From Gilvimarinus chinensis DSM 19667 (lineage in GTDB: Bacteria; Pseudomonadota; Gammaproteobacteria; Pseudomonadales; Cellvibrionaceae), in contig NZ_KB898707.1 in the NCBI RefSeq assembly GCF_000377745.1, forward strand, positions 616,482 through 680,481: 64,000 nt of DNA. The letters are read 5' to 3'. Below, piece after piece: positions 43,658-53,058 of this stretch. Each line of letters begins with the position of its first letter. The first letter of the stretch is position 1. The position numbers were made by a program, and so were the translations under genes. The notes below the pieces were generated by a model. The model searched no databases and was not told the origin of the DNA. It was given only the letters and a program-made list of their open reading frames with translations.

Positions 43658-43894
43658 ATGGTTTATCTAGGCCCGATCACACATTTAACCCCCGTTACTA
43701 AGCCTAAGCCAGCAACAGGCTACGAGCCTGATCGAGACTTGGTTATCACTAAGCGTTTGCCCGACGCACCACCGGGATTTGTGGAAAGACGTAAAGGCGA
43801 TCGCCGAAAGAGTGATCGATCCACCCGCTTTGATTCTCGCTCTGGCTCTGACCGACGTCGAAGTAACCGTCCGACTATCGACATTGAAGTATGA
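43658..43894 (+). CDS. Small basic protein with RRxxDRR repeats, unknown function
   Basis: A 78-residue hypothetical protein. The first 40 residues are proline-rich (TPVTKPKPATGYEPDRD, then LPDAPPG); the rest is strongly basic with two related blocks, RRKGDRRKSDR (44-54) and SGSDRRRSNR (62-71). No membrane segment or signal peptide is seen. The basic part could bind nucleic acid. It sits between cysG and gorA with no good ribosome site, but codon usage and conserved-looking repeat structure favour a real gene. I do not recognise the family. Confidence 0.55.
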   Translation: MVYLGPITHLTPVTKPKPATGYEPDRDLVITKRLPDAPPGFVERRKGDRRKSDRSTRFDSRSGSDRRRSNRPTIDIEV

Positions 43895-43952
43895 CTACCT
43901 TAAAGGTGCTTAGCCTGTAGAATGGCGACTTAGATGACTCTAGGGGAAGGAT

Positions 43953-45314
43953 ATGTCTGAGTACGACTTAATTGTAATAGGTGCTGGATCCGGTGGCGTT
44001 CGAGCTAGCCGTGTCGCCGCGAGCTTAGGTGCTAAGGTGGCCGTAGTAGAAGAGCGTGCCTTAGGGGGTACCTGTGTCAATGTCGGCTGTGTGCCAAAAA
44101 AATTATTTGTTAATGCCTCCCAGTTTCAAGATCAGTTCTCCCACGCTAAAGGCTATGGCTGGAGCCTGAATAACACTCCCCAGTTCAGTTGGCAGACATT
44201 GCGTGAGAACAAAGACCTTGAGATCGCGCGCCTAAATAGCGTGTACGGTGATATATTGGCGTCTGCGGGAGTGGAGCTATTACGCGGCCACGGTCGGATT
44301 ATGGGGCCTCACAGTGTGCAAGTGGGTGAGCGAGAATACTCGGCGAAAAAAATTCTAATCGCGGTTGGGGGCTGGCCCTTTATACCGGATGTTCCCGGAA
44401 GAGAGTATGCCATTAGCTCCAACGAGGTGTTCTTTCTAGAGCAGCTGCCAAAAACCATGGTTATTGTTGGAGGGGGCTATATTGCCTGTGAGTTTGCCAG
44501 TGTCTTTAATGGACTAGGGGTGGAAACTCATCTGGTGTACCGCAGAGACCTGTTTCTTCGGGGCTTCGACCTCGATATACGGGAGTTAATGGCGCGGCAA
44601 ATGAAAGACAAAGGCGTACATTTGCACTTTAACACTGATGTCACTCGAATCGAGCACAATGACGGCCTTAAGGTGTATCTTGATAGCGGTGCTACCCTTG
44701 CTGTAGACGAGGTAATGTATGCCACTGGCCGTAAGCCTTTGTTGGAAGGTTTAGGTTTGGAAAATACGCAGGTAGTCGTTAATGAAAAGGGTTTAATTGA
44801 GGTAGACGCTACTTTGCAAACTGCAGAGCCTTCTATCTATGCATTGGGAGATGCCGTGGGTCGAAAAGAGCTAACGCCAGTGGCCTTAGCCGAAGGCATG
44901 GCTTTGGCGCGTCGACTCTATGCACCGCAAAGCTTCACTGAGGATCAGTTGCGAATCAATTATGATTTGATTCCTACAGCGGTATTTACTCAGCCTAACA
45001 TTGCCACCGTCGGTTTGTCTGAGGAAGCGGCACAAGAGCGTGGGTTTGTAGTAGAAGTGTACAGCGCCACGTTTACTCCTATGCTGCTTAGTCTTACCGA
45101 TAGTACTGAAAAGGTGCTGATTAAGCTGGTGGTTGATAAGCCCAGCGACAAAGTGCTTGGAGCGCATATGATTGGGCTTGATGCAGGTGAGATTATTCAG
45201 GGGCTGGCGGTTGCTATTACCGCGGGGGCGACTAAGGCTGATTTTGATCGTACTTTAGGTATACACCCGACTGTGGCGGAAGAATTTGTCACATTACGCA
45301 AGCCAACAAAGTAA
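43953..45314 (+). CDS. gorA: Glutathione reductase
   Basis: A 453-residue NADPH-dependent disulphide reductase keeping glutathione reduced. The redox-active pair is in GGTCVNVGCVPKK, the FAD motif is GAGSGGVRASRVAA, and the NADPH site is IVGGGYIACEFASVFNGLG, followed by RRDLFLRGFD. The C-terminal LGIHPTVAEEFVTLR carries the catalytic histidine-glutamate pair. The lack of lipoamide-dehydrogenase features and the RGFD segment support gor over lpd. GGGGAAGG lies before the ATG. Confidence 0.95.
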   Translation: MSEYDLIVIGAGSGGVRASRVAASLGAKVAVVEERALGGTCVNVGCVPKKLFVNASQFQDQFSHAKGYGWSLNNTPQFSWQTLRENKDLEIARLNSVYGDILASAGVELLRGHGRIMGPHSVQVGEREYSAKKILIAVGGWPFIPDVPGREYAISSNEVFFLEQLPKTMVIVGGGYIACEFASVFNGLGVETHLVYRRDLFLRGFDLDIRELMARQMKDKGVHLHFNTDVTRIEHNDGLKVYLDSGATLAVDEVMYATGRKPLLEGLGLENTQVVVNEKGLIEVDATLQTAEPSIYALGDAVGRKELTPVALAEGMALARRLYAPQSFTEDQLRINYDLIPTAVFTQPNIATVGLSEEAAQERGFVVEVYSATFTPMLLSLTDSTEKVLIKLVVDKPSDKVLGAHMIGLDAGEIIQGLAVAITAGATKADFDRTLGIHPTVAEEFVTLRKPTK

Positions 45315-45365
45315 AAGAAAGTAGAATTAAATCCGTAACATTTTTCTATTCATAGGAGATAAAAG

Positions 45366-45812
45366 ATGAAATCAGCGGTAAAAAAATGGACCTTAGGTGT
45401 GAGCGCTCTGGCGGCCATTCTAACCTGTGTGAATGCACAGGCACGGGATGATGCACTGATGATGCCGGTGGCAGACGTGCTTAGTGAATATAAAGACCGT
45501 CTGGATCCTTCCGTTTCCTTCTATTTTGGTGAGCAATCTTATCCAGCGCCAGCCAAAAAAATGGGTGAATTTGTTTCTAATAAAAAAACGAATGCTTTTA
45601 ATAAATCCGATGAAGAAGCTTGCAAATGGGTTATGCTTTCTGCTTTGTTGCAGATGCAGGAGCGAGCCCTTGCTGAAGGTGGCAATGCGGTAGTCGATAT
45701 CCGTAGCTACTACAAAAAGAAAGAGGTTAGTAGCGAAACAGAGTATGAATGCCATGCGGGTAATATCATGGCCGGTGTTGCTCTGATTGGTCGGGTGGTT
45801 AAACTGGACTGA
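45366..45812 (+). CDS. Small periplasmic protein, YbjQ/RcsF-like pattern
   Basis: A 148-residue exported protein with a signal peptide (VKKWTLGVSALAAILTCVNAQA). The mature part contains two widely spaced cysteines (EEACKWV and EYECHAG) and ends with MQERALAEGGNAVVDIRSYYKK plus NIMAGVALIGRVVKL, a pattern reminiscent of YbjQ or RcsF folds, where Ala-Asn-Ala-Val motifs recur. Similar short proteins are sometimes labelled excinuclease in databases, for which there is no support here. Function is unknown; a sensor or stress role is only a guess. AGGAG lies before the ATG. Confidence 0.7.
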   Translation: MKSAVKKWTLGVSALAAILTCVNAQARDDALMMPVADVLSEYKDRLDPSVSFYFGEQSYPAPAKKMGEFVSNKKTNAFNKSDEEACKWVMLSALLQMQERALAEGGNAVVDIRSYYKKKEVSSETEYECHAGNIMAGVALIGRVVKLD

Positions 45813-46269
45813 TGAGCTAAAGCTCAAAAAAAGCGCCCATACAGGGCGCTTTTTTTGCCTTAAAGAATTGCATCTTTATAGCGCAACTTGGAAATAATGC
45901 ACCCCTCATTACGCTTGCTTTGAGTGCATCAGCTTTGCCTTACTTTAATGCGCAATGCCAGTTTAAATCGCATTTTGGTGCGTACGTTTTCGTTTGATTT
46001 TCTTGTGTCTCTATCTCTTCCGTTTCTTCTTGACACTATTGCCTGCATGTTAAGGCGATGATTTTCTTTGAGTTTTTGTTTTTTTGCTCAAGTGTTGGGG
46101 CTGCTGGCATATCGATTGCTCTAGCGCAATAGCATCGATTGAGTTTGTGTAATGTGTAAAAACAACGCACAGAAAAGACTCACGGCGGCTTCTAATTTCA
46201 GAGATGTCCAAAAAAGGGCGCGGCGGGGAAGAATGACAAAAATCATTTTACAGAGCTAGGAGACAAGCA
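45813..46269. other. Intergenic region upstream of the porin gene
   Basis: 457 bases with a terminator at the left end and the porin ribosome site (TAGGAG, 46257-46262) at the right end. The middle is T-rich and holds no supported gene. The distance suggests a long, regulated promoter region, but no operator was recognised. Confidence 0.5.
45826..45856 (+). terminator. Terminator after the small periplasmic protein
   Basis: AAAAAAAGCGCCC (45826-45838) pairs with GGGCGCTTTTTTT around ATACA; a strong stem with a long T-tract just after the gene. Confidence 0.92.
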
Positions 46270-47466
46270 ATGAAAAATCAATTGGCCAAAGTGGCGGGTA
46301 TTGTGGGGGTGGCTGCATGCATGGGGGCGCAGGCTCAAGAAGCCCAAAGTCTTAAAGAGGCGTTGACGCAAGGAGAGGCTGAGCTGAGTTTACGCTTACG
46401 CTATGAGGGGGTGGAGTGGGAAGGGTTGGAGGATTCCGAAGCGGTCACTTTGAAGACTCGACTTGGTTATTCTACAGCAGGCTATAAAGGGTTTTCGGCC
46501 ACCTTGGAAATGGACGATGTGCAGGCAGTAACGGATGTAGACTACCGTACCGCACCAAATGATTTACATAATGTGGGCACAGCGGTCATTGCTGACCCTG
46601 CTGGGACAGAGGTTAACCAGGCGTATATTTCCTATAAGGGCTTGGGGGAGTCCACTTTCCGATACGGTAGACAGCGTATCACTTTGGATAATCAGCGGTT
46701 TGTGGGCGCAGTGGGGTGGCGCCAGAACGATCAGACATTCGACTCTTTTTCTTTCACCAATACCGCCCTGCAAGGTACGACTTTTTTCTATTCGTACATC
46801 TACAATGTCAATCGAATTTTTGGTGATGATAATCCGCAGGGTAATCACAAACACGAATCTCATTTAGCCAACGTCAATATCGCCATGGGTGATGCGGGAA
46901 AACTATCCGCGTACGCGTATTTGCTGGACAATAAAGCCTCGGCGGCGCTGTCCAGCGATTCCTACGGGGTGCGTTGGGCGGGTAAAGTGGGCGAGGCATT
47001 TAGCTATAATCTGGAGTACGCTACCCAGGAGGATGCAGGTGATAATCCCGTGTCTTATCAGGCAGATTACATGCTGGCAGATGCATCTTACCATTTTGGC
47101 AGGGTTGCATTAGGAGGCGGTTACGAGCTTTTAGGTTCGGATGATGGCAAAGCGGGGTTTACGACGTCCTTGGCGACTCTGCATAAGTTTCAAGGGTGGA
47201 CGGACCGATTTCTAAGTACGCCTGCCGAAGGGATAGAAGACATTTACGTCAGTGCCTCGGGCAGCTTGGCGGGCATTAAACTGATGGCAGTTTATCATCA
47301 TCTCGCTTCTGATTATCAGGGCATTGATTATGGTCAGGAGATCGATATTTCTGCGGCCAAAAGCTTTGGGCCTGTTTCGGTTTTGCTCAAATACGCCGAC
47401 TATCAAGCGGATGATTTTGGCTCGGATACGCAGAAAATCTGGGTGCAGTTAAGCAGTACTTTTTAA
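46270..47466 (+). CDS. Outer-membrane porin, alginate-export-like
   Basis: A 398-residue outer-membrane beta-barrel with a signal peptide (KVAGIVGVAACMGAQA). The barrel has alternating strands such as LSLRLRYEGVEW, FRYGRQRITLDNQRFVGAVGWRQNDQTFDSF, and ends in VQLSSTF with the terminal Phe. The YGRQRI-xNQRFVG-xGWRQN block is typical of the alginate-export/porin superfamily seen in Gammaproteobacteria. Substrate specificity is unknown; the name reflects fold similarity and not proven alginate transport. It has its own terminator and long upstream region, so it is probably transcribed singly. Confidence 0.8.
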   Translation: MKNQLAKVAGIVGVAACMGAQAQEAQSLKEALTQGEAELSLRLRYEGVEWEGLEDSEAVTLKTRLGYSTAGYKGFSATLEMDDVQAVTDVDYRTAPNDLHNVGTAVIADPAGTEVNQAYISYKGLGESTFRYGRQRITLDNQRFVGAVGWRQNDQTFDSFSFTNTALQGTTFFYSYIYNVNRIFGDDNPQGNHKHESHLANVNIAMGDAGKLSAYAYLLDNKASAALSSDSYGVRWAGKVGEAFSYNLEYATQEDAGDNPVSYQADYMLADASYHFGRVALGGGYELLGSDDGKAGFTTSLATLHKFQGWTDRFLSTPAEGIEDIYVSASGSLAGIKLMAVYHHLASDYQGIDYGQEIDISAAKSFGPVSVLLKYADYQADDFGSDTQKIWVQLSSTF

Positions 47467-47483
47467 GCGCGACTTTTGCAGTG

Positions 47484-47512
47484 GCCGGTGACCAGTGGGC
47501 ACCGGCTTTTTT
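47484..47512 (+). terminator. Terminator of the porin gene
   Basis: GCCGGTG (47484-47490) pairs with CACCGGC (47500-47506) followed by six T. It lies 17 bases after the porin stop. Confidence 0.88.
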
Positions 47513-47538
47513 GTGCGCGTTTATTTTATTTGAACAAT

Positions 47539-47561
47539 AAAAAAGGCCCCGCAGGGCCTTT
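47539..47561 (-). terminator. Terminator of gltA
   Basis: On the minus strand AAGGCCC pairs with GGGCCTT around TGCG, followed by six T. It lies 24 bases after the gltA stop, back to back with the porin terminator. Confidence 0.88.
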
Positions 47562-47584
47562 GTCGACTGGCGCCTTGTGAGCGC

Positions 47585-48859
47585 TTACGCCGGATAGTCG
47601 CGCTGCGTGTAGCCGGCGTACAGCTGGCGCGGGCGACCAATTTTGTAGGGCTTGCTGACCATTTCGTCCCAGTGGGCGTACCAGCCAACCGCGCGGCCGG
47701 TGGCGAAAATCACGGTGAACATTTCGGTAGGGATGCCCAGGGCTTTCATGATGATGCCTGAATAGAAGTCTACATTCGGGTAAAGCTTCTTCTGGATAAA
47801 GTACTCGTCTTCCAGGGCGATTTTTTCCAGCTTTTTGGCGATCGCCAGCAACGGATCGTTTTCAAGGCCGAGCTCTGACAGTACTTCGTCGGCGGCTTGC
47901 TTCATTACCTTGGCGCGAGGGTCAAAGTTTTTGTAGACCCGGTGGCCAAAGCCCATTAAGCGGAATGGGTCGGCTTTGTCTTTGGCTTTGGCAACGTAAG
48001 TATCGATGTTATCGACACTGCCAATCTCTTCCAGCATGTTCAACACGGCTTCGTTGGCGCCGCCGTGAGCGGGGCCCCAAAGGGTAGAGATGCCCGCGGC
48101 AATGGCGGCGAAGGGGTTGGTGCCAGAAGAGCCCGACAGGCGCACGGTAGAGGTAGAGGCGTTTTGCTCGTGGTCAGCGTGCAGCAGGAAGATACGGTCC
48201 ATGGCTTTAGCGAGCACCGGGCTGACTTTATCGTCGGCCGATTTGCCAAAGGTCATGTTCAGGTAGTTTGCTGCGTAATCCAAAGCCGCATTGGGTGCGA
48301 TAAATTCATCGCCTTTCAGATGCTTGTAGGTCATGGCGGCCAGGGTAGGCATTTGGCCGATCAGGCGGTACGCGGTTTGCTCACGGTCTTCTTCTTTGGT
48401 GATATCAATTTCGTCGTTATAAACCGCTGCCAGGGCTGCGACGGCGCTGCACATAACGGCCATGGGGTGGGCGTCTTTGGCAAAGCTTTGAATTAAGTTG
48501 GCGACGGAAGGGTCAACGGAGGAGTTATCTTTAACAGCTTGAACGAAGGCTTGCTTTTGCTCGGCGCTGGGCAGTTCGCCTTTTAACAAGAGGTAGCAGG
48601 TTTCCAGGTAGTCGGAATGCTCAGCCAGTTGGTCAATGGGGTAGCCGCGATGCAATAAAACACCTTTGCCGCCATCGATAAAAGTAATTTGAGATTCGCA
48701 CGAGGCGGTGGACATAAAGCCTGGATCGTAAGTAAAAAAACCGTTTTTAGTCAGGCTGGTGACATCAATAACGTTTGGGCCAACGGCGCTCTCATAAATC
48801 GGTAGTTCTACCGACGTGTCCTGGCCGTCGACCGTTAAACGCGCTTTTTTGTCAGTCAT
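47585..48859 (-). CDS. gltA: Citrate synthase
   Basis: A 424-residue type II citrate synthase, first step of the TCA cycle. Catalytic residues lie in [16 protein letters not shown] (His) and [15 protein letters not shown] (His), and in the region of residue 370 [13 protein letters not shown] (Asp equivalent before it). The N-terminal small domain [32 protein letters not shown] is that of the NADH-inhibited hexameric enzymes. AGGAG precedes the ATG. It is divergent from sdhC, the common gammaproteobacterial layout. Confidence 0.99.
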   Translation of the reverse strand: MTDKKARLTVDGQDTSVELPIYESAVGPNVIDVTSLTKNGFFTYDPGFMSTASCESQITFIDGGKGVLLHRGYPIDQLAEHSDYLETCYLLLKGELPSAEQKQAFVQAVKDNSSVDPSVANLIQSFAKDAHPMAVMCSAVAALAAVYNDEIDITKEEDREQTAYRLIGQMPTLAAMTYKHLKGDEFIAPNAALDYAANYLNMTFGKSADDKVSPVLAKAMDRIFLLHADHEQNASTSTVRLSGSSGTNPFAAIAAGISTLWGPAHGGANEAVLNMLEEIGSVDNIDTYVAKAKDKADPFRLMGFGHRVYKNFDPRAKVMKQAADEVLSELGLENDPLLAIAKKLEKIALEDEYFIQKKLYPNVDFYSGIIMKALGIPTEMFTVIFATGRAVGWYAHWDEMVSKPYKIGRPRQLYAGYTQRDYPA

Positions 48860-49601
48860 TACGGACTCCTGTAGTTACTTGTCGAGTTTGGCCGACATTA
48901 ATGGCCGAACTTCTCATTCAGTGAGACGCAACCGTCCGGCACACGATACCCAGGCGCCAGGGCAGGTCAGCACACTTTATTAAAAAGATTGGGGGGTGAG
49001 TCGACAGCGGTGTGACGCTGAAATTCACTCACCACGGTGTTGTTTTGGCTCTTAATAAGCTCTTTGTTGGCAGGCTGCAATTTGGTTTGCAGCCTCTTAC
49101 GGCTCTCGTCCTGTTTCGCAGGTAACAACACGTTCCTCGACTTAGTGAGTGAGCCCACCTTGTCATCAGGAGGCGGCATTATAGAGGAGATTGGCGAGTT
49201 AGGCATAGCTTTGCAGGCCGATCGATCCTTATTTACGCAAATTTCTTCGTGTGCGTTGAGCAATAAATGTTCTATTGGTCCATGTTGGTGCGGGTGTTGG
49301 CCTCATAATGATGCGAGGTCGTTAATTCGCCCTGAGTTTGAGCGTGCGGTTAACCAATTTTGGTGTGGAAACGGTAGGGAAGTGTCTGGAAAATCAGCAA
49401 AAAAACCATTTGGTAGACATTTTTTTTATTTGTGTTTCGCAGGTCAAATCCCTATAATACGCCGCGACTTGCAGGATGCGGCTGGGTGGATTCTGTGGTG
49501 CACCGTTGTGGCGCAAGCGCATGTGTGCTCCCTTGCGGGTACCCCCCCCAGGCGCTGATTCTTAAAACCGGCCCTACCGGGCATAAAGGTGATTAGCTAC
49601 C
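48860..49601. other. Divergent gltA/sdhC regulatory region
   Basis: A 742-base region with no supported gene although open frames exist on both strands. An imperfect palindrome TTGGCC(N)10GGCCGAA lies on the gltA side at about 48889-48910. A clear promoter for sdh is listed separately. Such long gltA-sdh spacers usually hold several regulated promoters, but no operator was recognised. Confidence 0.5.
49430..49458 (+). promoter_or_regulatory. Promoter of sdhCDAB-sucAB
   Basis: TTGTGT (49430-49435) and a perfect TATAAT (49453-49458) are separated by exactly 17 bases. Transcription would begin near 49465, giving a leader of about 137 bases to the sdhC start. Confidence 0.75.
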
Positions 49602-49976
49602 GTGAACAAAAAAAGACCTGTCAATCTCGAGATCTCAACGATCAAGCTTCCTATAACTGCTCTTGTCTCTATTACCCATCGCGCTTCGGGCGTTTTTCTG
49701 TTTGCTGGTGTGGCGGTGTTACTGTGGATGTTGGATTCCAGCCTCAGTTCTGAGGAAGGTTTTGCTGCGGTGCAAGACGCTCTGGCGAGTCCTGTCTGTA
49801 AATTCATTATTTGGGCCGTGCTTGCCGGGCTTGCTTACCATTTGGTCATGGGTGTGCGACACCTGTTTATGGACTGTGGCGTGGGCGAGTCACTAGAAGG
49901 TGGGCGCCTTGGCGCTAAGTTGGCGCTGGCTGTGGCGGTAATACTGATTGTTTTGGCGGGAGTTTGGGTATGGTAA
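49602..49976 (+). CDS. sdhC: Succinate dehydrogenase cytochrome b556 subunit
   Basis: A 124-residue membrane anchor of complex II that helps bind haem b and ubiquinone. It shows KRPVNLEISTIKLPITALVSITHRASGV, with the quinone-site Ser and haem region, and three transmembrane helices; HHxxxG-type GVRHLFMD holds the haem-ligand histidine. The start is GTG at 49602 with AAAGGTG upstream. Its end overlaps the sdhD start by seven bases. Confidence 0.97.
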   Translation: MNKKRPVNLEISTIKLPITALVSITHRASGVFLFAGVAVLLWMLDSSLSSEEGFAAVQDALASPVCKFIIWAVLAGLAYHLVMGVRHLFMDCGVGESLEGGRLGAKLALAVAVILIVLAGVWVW

Positions 49977-50338
49977 CGGCAATTACAAATTTAGGGCGCA
50001 GTGGCCTCTATGATTGGCTGATTCAGCGCTTGAGCGCTGTGGCTATGGCCGCCTACGTGGTCTTTTTGGTGGTTTTTTTAGTGCTAAATCCCGAATTGGA
50101 TTTCAGTCAGTGGCGCGCGCTGTTCGACCAGCTTTGGATGCGGGTGTTTAGCTTGATTGCACTGCTGTCCATTGTGGCGCACGCGTGGATCGGCCTCTGG
50201 GCTGTTCTGACTGACTACATTACTCCCATGACATTAGGTGGCAAGGCTACTGTGGTTCGCGTATTTGCTCAGGTTGTGCTGGGTGTGGTGGCGCTGACTT
50301 ACACTGTCTGGGGCATTGAAATTCTTTGGGGGCTTTGA
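49970..50338 (+). CDS. sdhD: Succinate dehydrogenase membrane anchor subunit
   Basis: A 122-residue protein with three membrane helices forming the second anchor. LGRSGLYDWLIQRLSAVAMAAYVV and HAWIGLWAVLTDYI are family marks; the histidine of AHAWIG is close to the haem. ATG 49970, overlapping the sdhC stop, is preferred to the TTG at 49964. sdhA follows after three bases. Confidence 0.96.
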   Translation: MVTAITNLGRSGLYDWLIQRLSAVAMAAYVVFLVVFLVLNPELDFSQWRALFDQLWMRVFSLIALLSIVAHAWIGLWAVLTDYITPMTLGGKATVVRVFAQVVLGVVALTYTVWGIEILWGL

Positions 50339-50341
50339 TTT

Positions 50342-52114
50342 ATGGCTAACATGCGTACGATTTCATTTGACGGTATCGTCATTGGTGGCGGTGGCGCAGG
50401 TATGCGCGCAGCCCTTCAGCTGGCACAGTCTGGCTACAAAACAGCCGTAATCACCAAGGTGTTCCCAACGCGCTCGCACACTGTGTCTGCCCAGGGGGGG
50501 ATTACCTGTGCGATTGCCAGTTCTGACCCTCAGGATGATTGGCGCTGGCACATGTACGACACCGTTAAAGGCTCTGATTATATTGGTGATCAGGATGCCA
50601 TTGAATACATGTGCTCGGTAGGGCCAGAAGCGGTGTTTGAGCTGGAGCATATGGGCTTGCCGTTTTCGCGCACCGAGAACGGGCGGATTTATCAGCGGCC
50701 TTTTGGCGGACAATCTAAGGATTTTGGTCGCGGTGGCCAAGCTGCGCGTACCTGTGCGGCGGCTGACCGTACCGGGCATGCACTGTTACACACGCTTTAT
50801 CAGCAAAATGTGCAGAACAACACCGTATTTTTGAATGAGTGGTTCGCTGTCGACTTAGTGAAAAATGAAGATGGCGCTGTGGTCGGTGTGATTGCCATTA
50901 ATATTGAAGACGGCGAAGTGGTATTCGTGAAATCCAAAGCCACTGTGTTTGCCACCGGTGGCGCTGGACGCATTTATGCCTCGACCACCAACGCCCATAT
51001 TAATACGGGTGACGGTATTGGTATGGCGCTGCGCGCCGGCTTCCCCGTGCAGGATATCGAGATGTGGCAGTTCCATCCCACCGGTATTCATGGTGCGGGC
51101 ACCCTGGTGACCGAAGGTTGTCGTGGTGAGGGCGGTTACCTGATTAATAAGGATGGCGAGCGCTTTATGGAGCGTTATGCTCCGAATGCGAAAGATCTGG
51201 CGGGCCGTGATGTTGTGGCGCGTTCAATGGTGATGGAGATTCTGGAGGGGCGTGGTTGCGGCGAAAATGGCGACCATGTGTTCCTGAAGCTGGACCACCT
51301 GGGTGAAGAAACCTTGAATGCCAAGTTGCCCGGCATTCTGGAGCTGTCACGCACCTTTGCTCATGTTGATCCCGTAAAAGAACCCATTCCTGTGGTGCCT
51401 ACCTGTCATTACATGATGGGCGGTATTCCCACGAATGTCAGTGGTCAGGCGTTGACCCAGGATGCCGATGGTAATGATCAAGTGATTCCGGGCTTCTTTG
51501 CCTGCGGTGAGGCGGCCTGTGTATCTGTGCACGGCGCTAACCGTCTGGGTGGCAACTCGCTACTGGATTTGGTGGTGTTCGGTCGTGCCGCCGGACAGCA
51601 CATTGAGAAAAGTCTGCGTGAGGGTGTTGAACTTCGCGAGCCTAGCGAATCTGATATTGAGGCAGCGATGTCCCGCTTGAATAGATTGAACACCTCTAAA
51701 GGCGGTGAGTCGGCCCCTGCGCTGCGCGCTGAGCTGCAAAGCGTTATGCAGAATCACTTTGGTGTATTCCGTAAGGGTGAGTTTATGCAGGAGGGCATCA
51801 AGAAGTTGGCCGCCCTGCGTGAGCGTATCGCCAATGTCACACTGGACGATAAAAGCAACGCCTTTAACACGGCTCGTATTGAGGCGTTGGAGTTGCAAAA
51901 TTTGCTGGAGGTGGCCGAAGCGACCGCCATTGCTGCTGAAGAGCGTAAAGAGTCTCGTGGCGCTCACGCTCGTGATGATTTCCAAGAGCGCGATGATGAA
52001 AACTGGCTGTGCCACTCCATGTACTTCCCGGTGGATAAGTCCGTGGGGAAACGCAGTGTAAACTTTGCGCCTAAGTCAATGGACGCTTTTGAGCCCAAGG
52101 CTCGTACTTACTAA
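50342..52114 (+). CDS. sdhA: Succinate dehydrogenase flavoprotein subunit
   Basis: A 590-residue catalytic subunit that oxidises succinate to fumarate. FAD is bound covalently through the histidine of [11 protein letters not shown] (H46); the N-terminal nucleotide motif is [34 protein letters not shown] and the active-site arginine segment [19 protein letters not shown] are complete. The C-terminal helical domain ends FEPKARTY. Confidence 0.99.
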   Translation: MANMRTISFDGIVIGGGGAGMRAALQLAQSGYKTAVITKVFPTRSHTVSAQGGITCAIASSDPQDDWRWHMYDTVKGSDYIGDQDAIEYMCSVGPEAVFELEHMGLPFSRTENGRIYQRPFGGQSKDFGRGGQAARTCAAADRTGHALLHTLYQQNVQNNTVFLNEWFAVDLVKNEDGAVVGVIAINIEDGEVVFVKSKATVFATGGAGRIYASTTNAHINTGDGIGMALRAGFPVQDIEMWQFHPTGIHGAGTLVTEGCRGEGGYLINKDGERFMERYAPNAKDLAGRDVVARSMVMEILEGRGCGENGDHVFLKLDHLGEETLNAKLPGILELSRTFAHVDPVKEPIPVVPTCHYMMGGIPTNVSGQALTQDADGNDQVIPGFFACGEAACVSVHGANRLGGNSLLDLVVFGRAAGQHIEKSLREGVELREPSESDIEAAMSRLNRLNTSKGGESAPALRAELQSVMQNHFGVFRKGEFMQEGIKKLAALRERIANVTLDDKSNAFNTARIEALELQNLLEVAEATAIAAEERKESRGAHARDDFQERDDENWLCHSMYFPVDKSVGKRSVNFAPKSMDAFEPKARTY

Positions 52115-52129
52115 TTGGGGTGGTCGGAT

Positions 52130-52834
52130 ATGTTGAAAGTAGAAATCTATCGCTATAACCCAGAGACCGACTCTGCGCCCTATATGAAGTCTTACGAGAT
52201 TGACACTAAGGGCAAAGACTTAATGGTTTTGGATGTGCTTGAGTTGTTAAAGGCTCAGGATGCGACCTTGGCTTATCGTCGTTCTTGCCGTGAGGGGGTT
52301 TGTGGCTCTGACGGTATGAACATCAATGGCAAGAATGGCTTGGCTTGTATTACCCCGCTTTCAGAGTGCGTTAAAAAAGGTAAGCTGATTCTTCGTCCGT
52401 TGCCGGGCTTGCCAGTGATTCGTGATCTGGTTGTGGATATGTCGCAGTTTTACGCTCAATACAAAAAAATTGAGCCCTATCTGCAGACAGAGACCCCCGC
52501 GCCGGCGATTGAGCGCTTACAATCACCGGAAGAACGGGCTAAACTCGACGGGCTATATGAGTGTATACTTTGTGCCTGTTGCTCAACCAGTTGCCCTTCG
52601 TTCTGGTGGAATCCGGATAAATTTATCGGCCCTGCGGGGTTATTGCAGGCATATCGTTTCTTAGTCGATAGCCGTGACGAAGCAACCGAACATCGTTTGG
52701 CAAATTTGGATGACCCCTTTAGTGTTTTCCGGTGTCACGGTATCCAGAATTGCGTATCAGTGTGCCCCAAGGGGTTGAACCCAACCCGGGCCATTGGTCA
52801 CATACGGTCTATGTTGTTGCGCAGTGCGACCTAG
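52130..52834 (+). CDS. sdhB: Succinate dehydrogenase iron-sulphur subunit
   Basis: A 234-residue electron-transfer subunit with three clusters. The [2Fe-2S] ligands are in SCREGVCGSDGM with the later LAC; the [4Fe-4S] and [3Fe-4S] ligands are in CILCACCSTSCPS and CHGIQNCVSVCPKGLNP. ATG 52130 is the conserved start; the frame is open to a TTG at 52115 directly after sdhA. It closes the sdhCDAB group. Confidence 0.98.
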   Translation: MLKVEIYRYNPETDSAPYMKSYEIDTKGKDLMVLDVLELLKAQDATLAYRRSCREGVCGSDGMNINGKNGLACITPLSECVKKGKLILRPLPGLPVIRDLVVDMSQFYAQYKKIEPYLQTETPAPAIERLQSPEERAKLDGLYECILCACCSTSCPSFWWNPDKFIGPAGLLQAYRFLVDSRDEATEHRLANLDDPFSVFRCHGIQNCVSVCPKGLNPTRAIGHIRSMLLRSAT

Positions 52835-52865
52835 TAGGAAGAATTGTGCATGAATGAGTGACGCT

Positions 52866-52902
52866 AATGCGCTGTCAGAGGGAAATCCCGCTGCGGCGCA
52901 TT
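52866..52902 (+). other. Long hairpin between sdhB and sucA
   Basis: AATGCGC (52866-52872) pairs with GCGCATT (52896-52902); inside, CAG pairs with CTG and GGG with CCC around AAAT. There is no T-tract, so it is not a normal terminator. It may be an mRNA processing or stability element between the sdh and suc parts. Confidence 0.5.
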
Positions 52903-53058
52903 TGCGTATGTATCGAGCTCTGAACCGATACAACTAAGCGGCGCCTTCGGCCACAAGCTGGATGCGTTTTTGGAAGCTAACTGCCAATTCTGGCAGGGGA
53001 GCCCAGGTTATCGCCCGGGTGGCCCAATAGGGTAAATCCCTAACAATAGGTGGGTGGA

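Noticed and set aside
45366-45812. Excinuclease-type annotation for the small periplasmic protein
   Set aside because: It has a signal peptide and no ATPase or nuclease motif.
49037-49558. 173-codon + frame and 98-codon minus frame (48967-49263) in the gltA-sdhC gap
   Set aside because: Composition is unlike a protein, no family is recognised, and the + frame runs through the sdh promoter.
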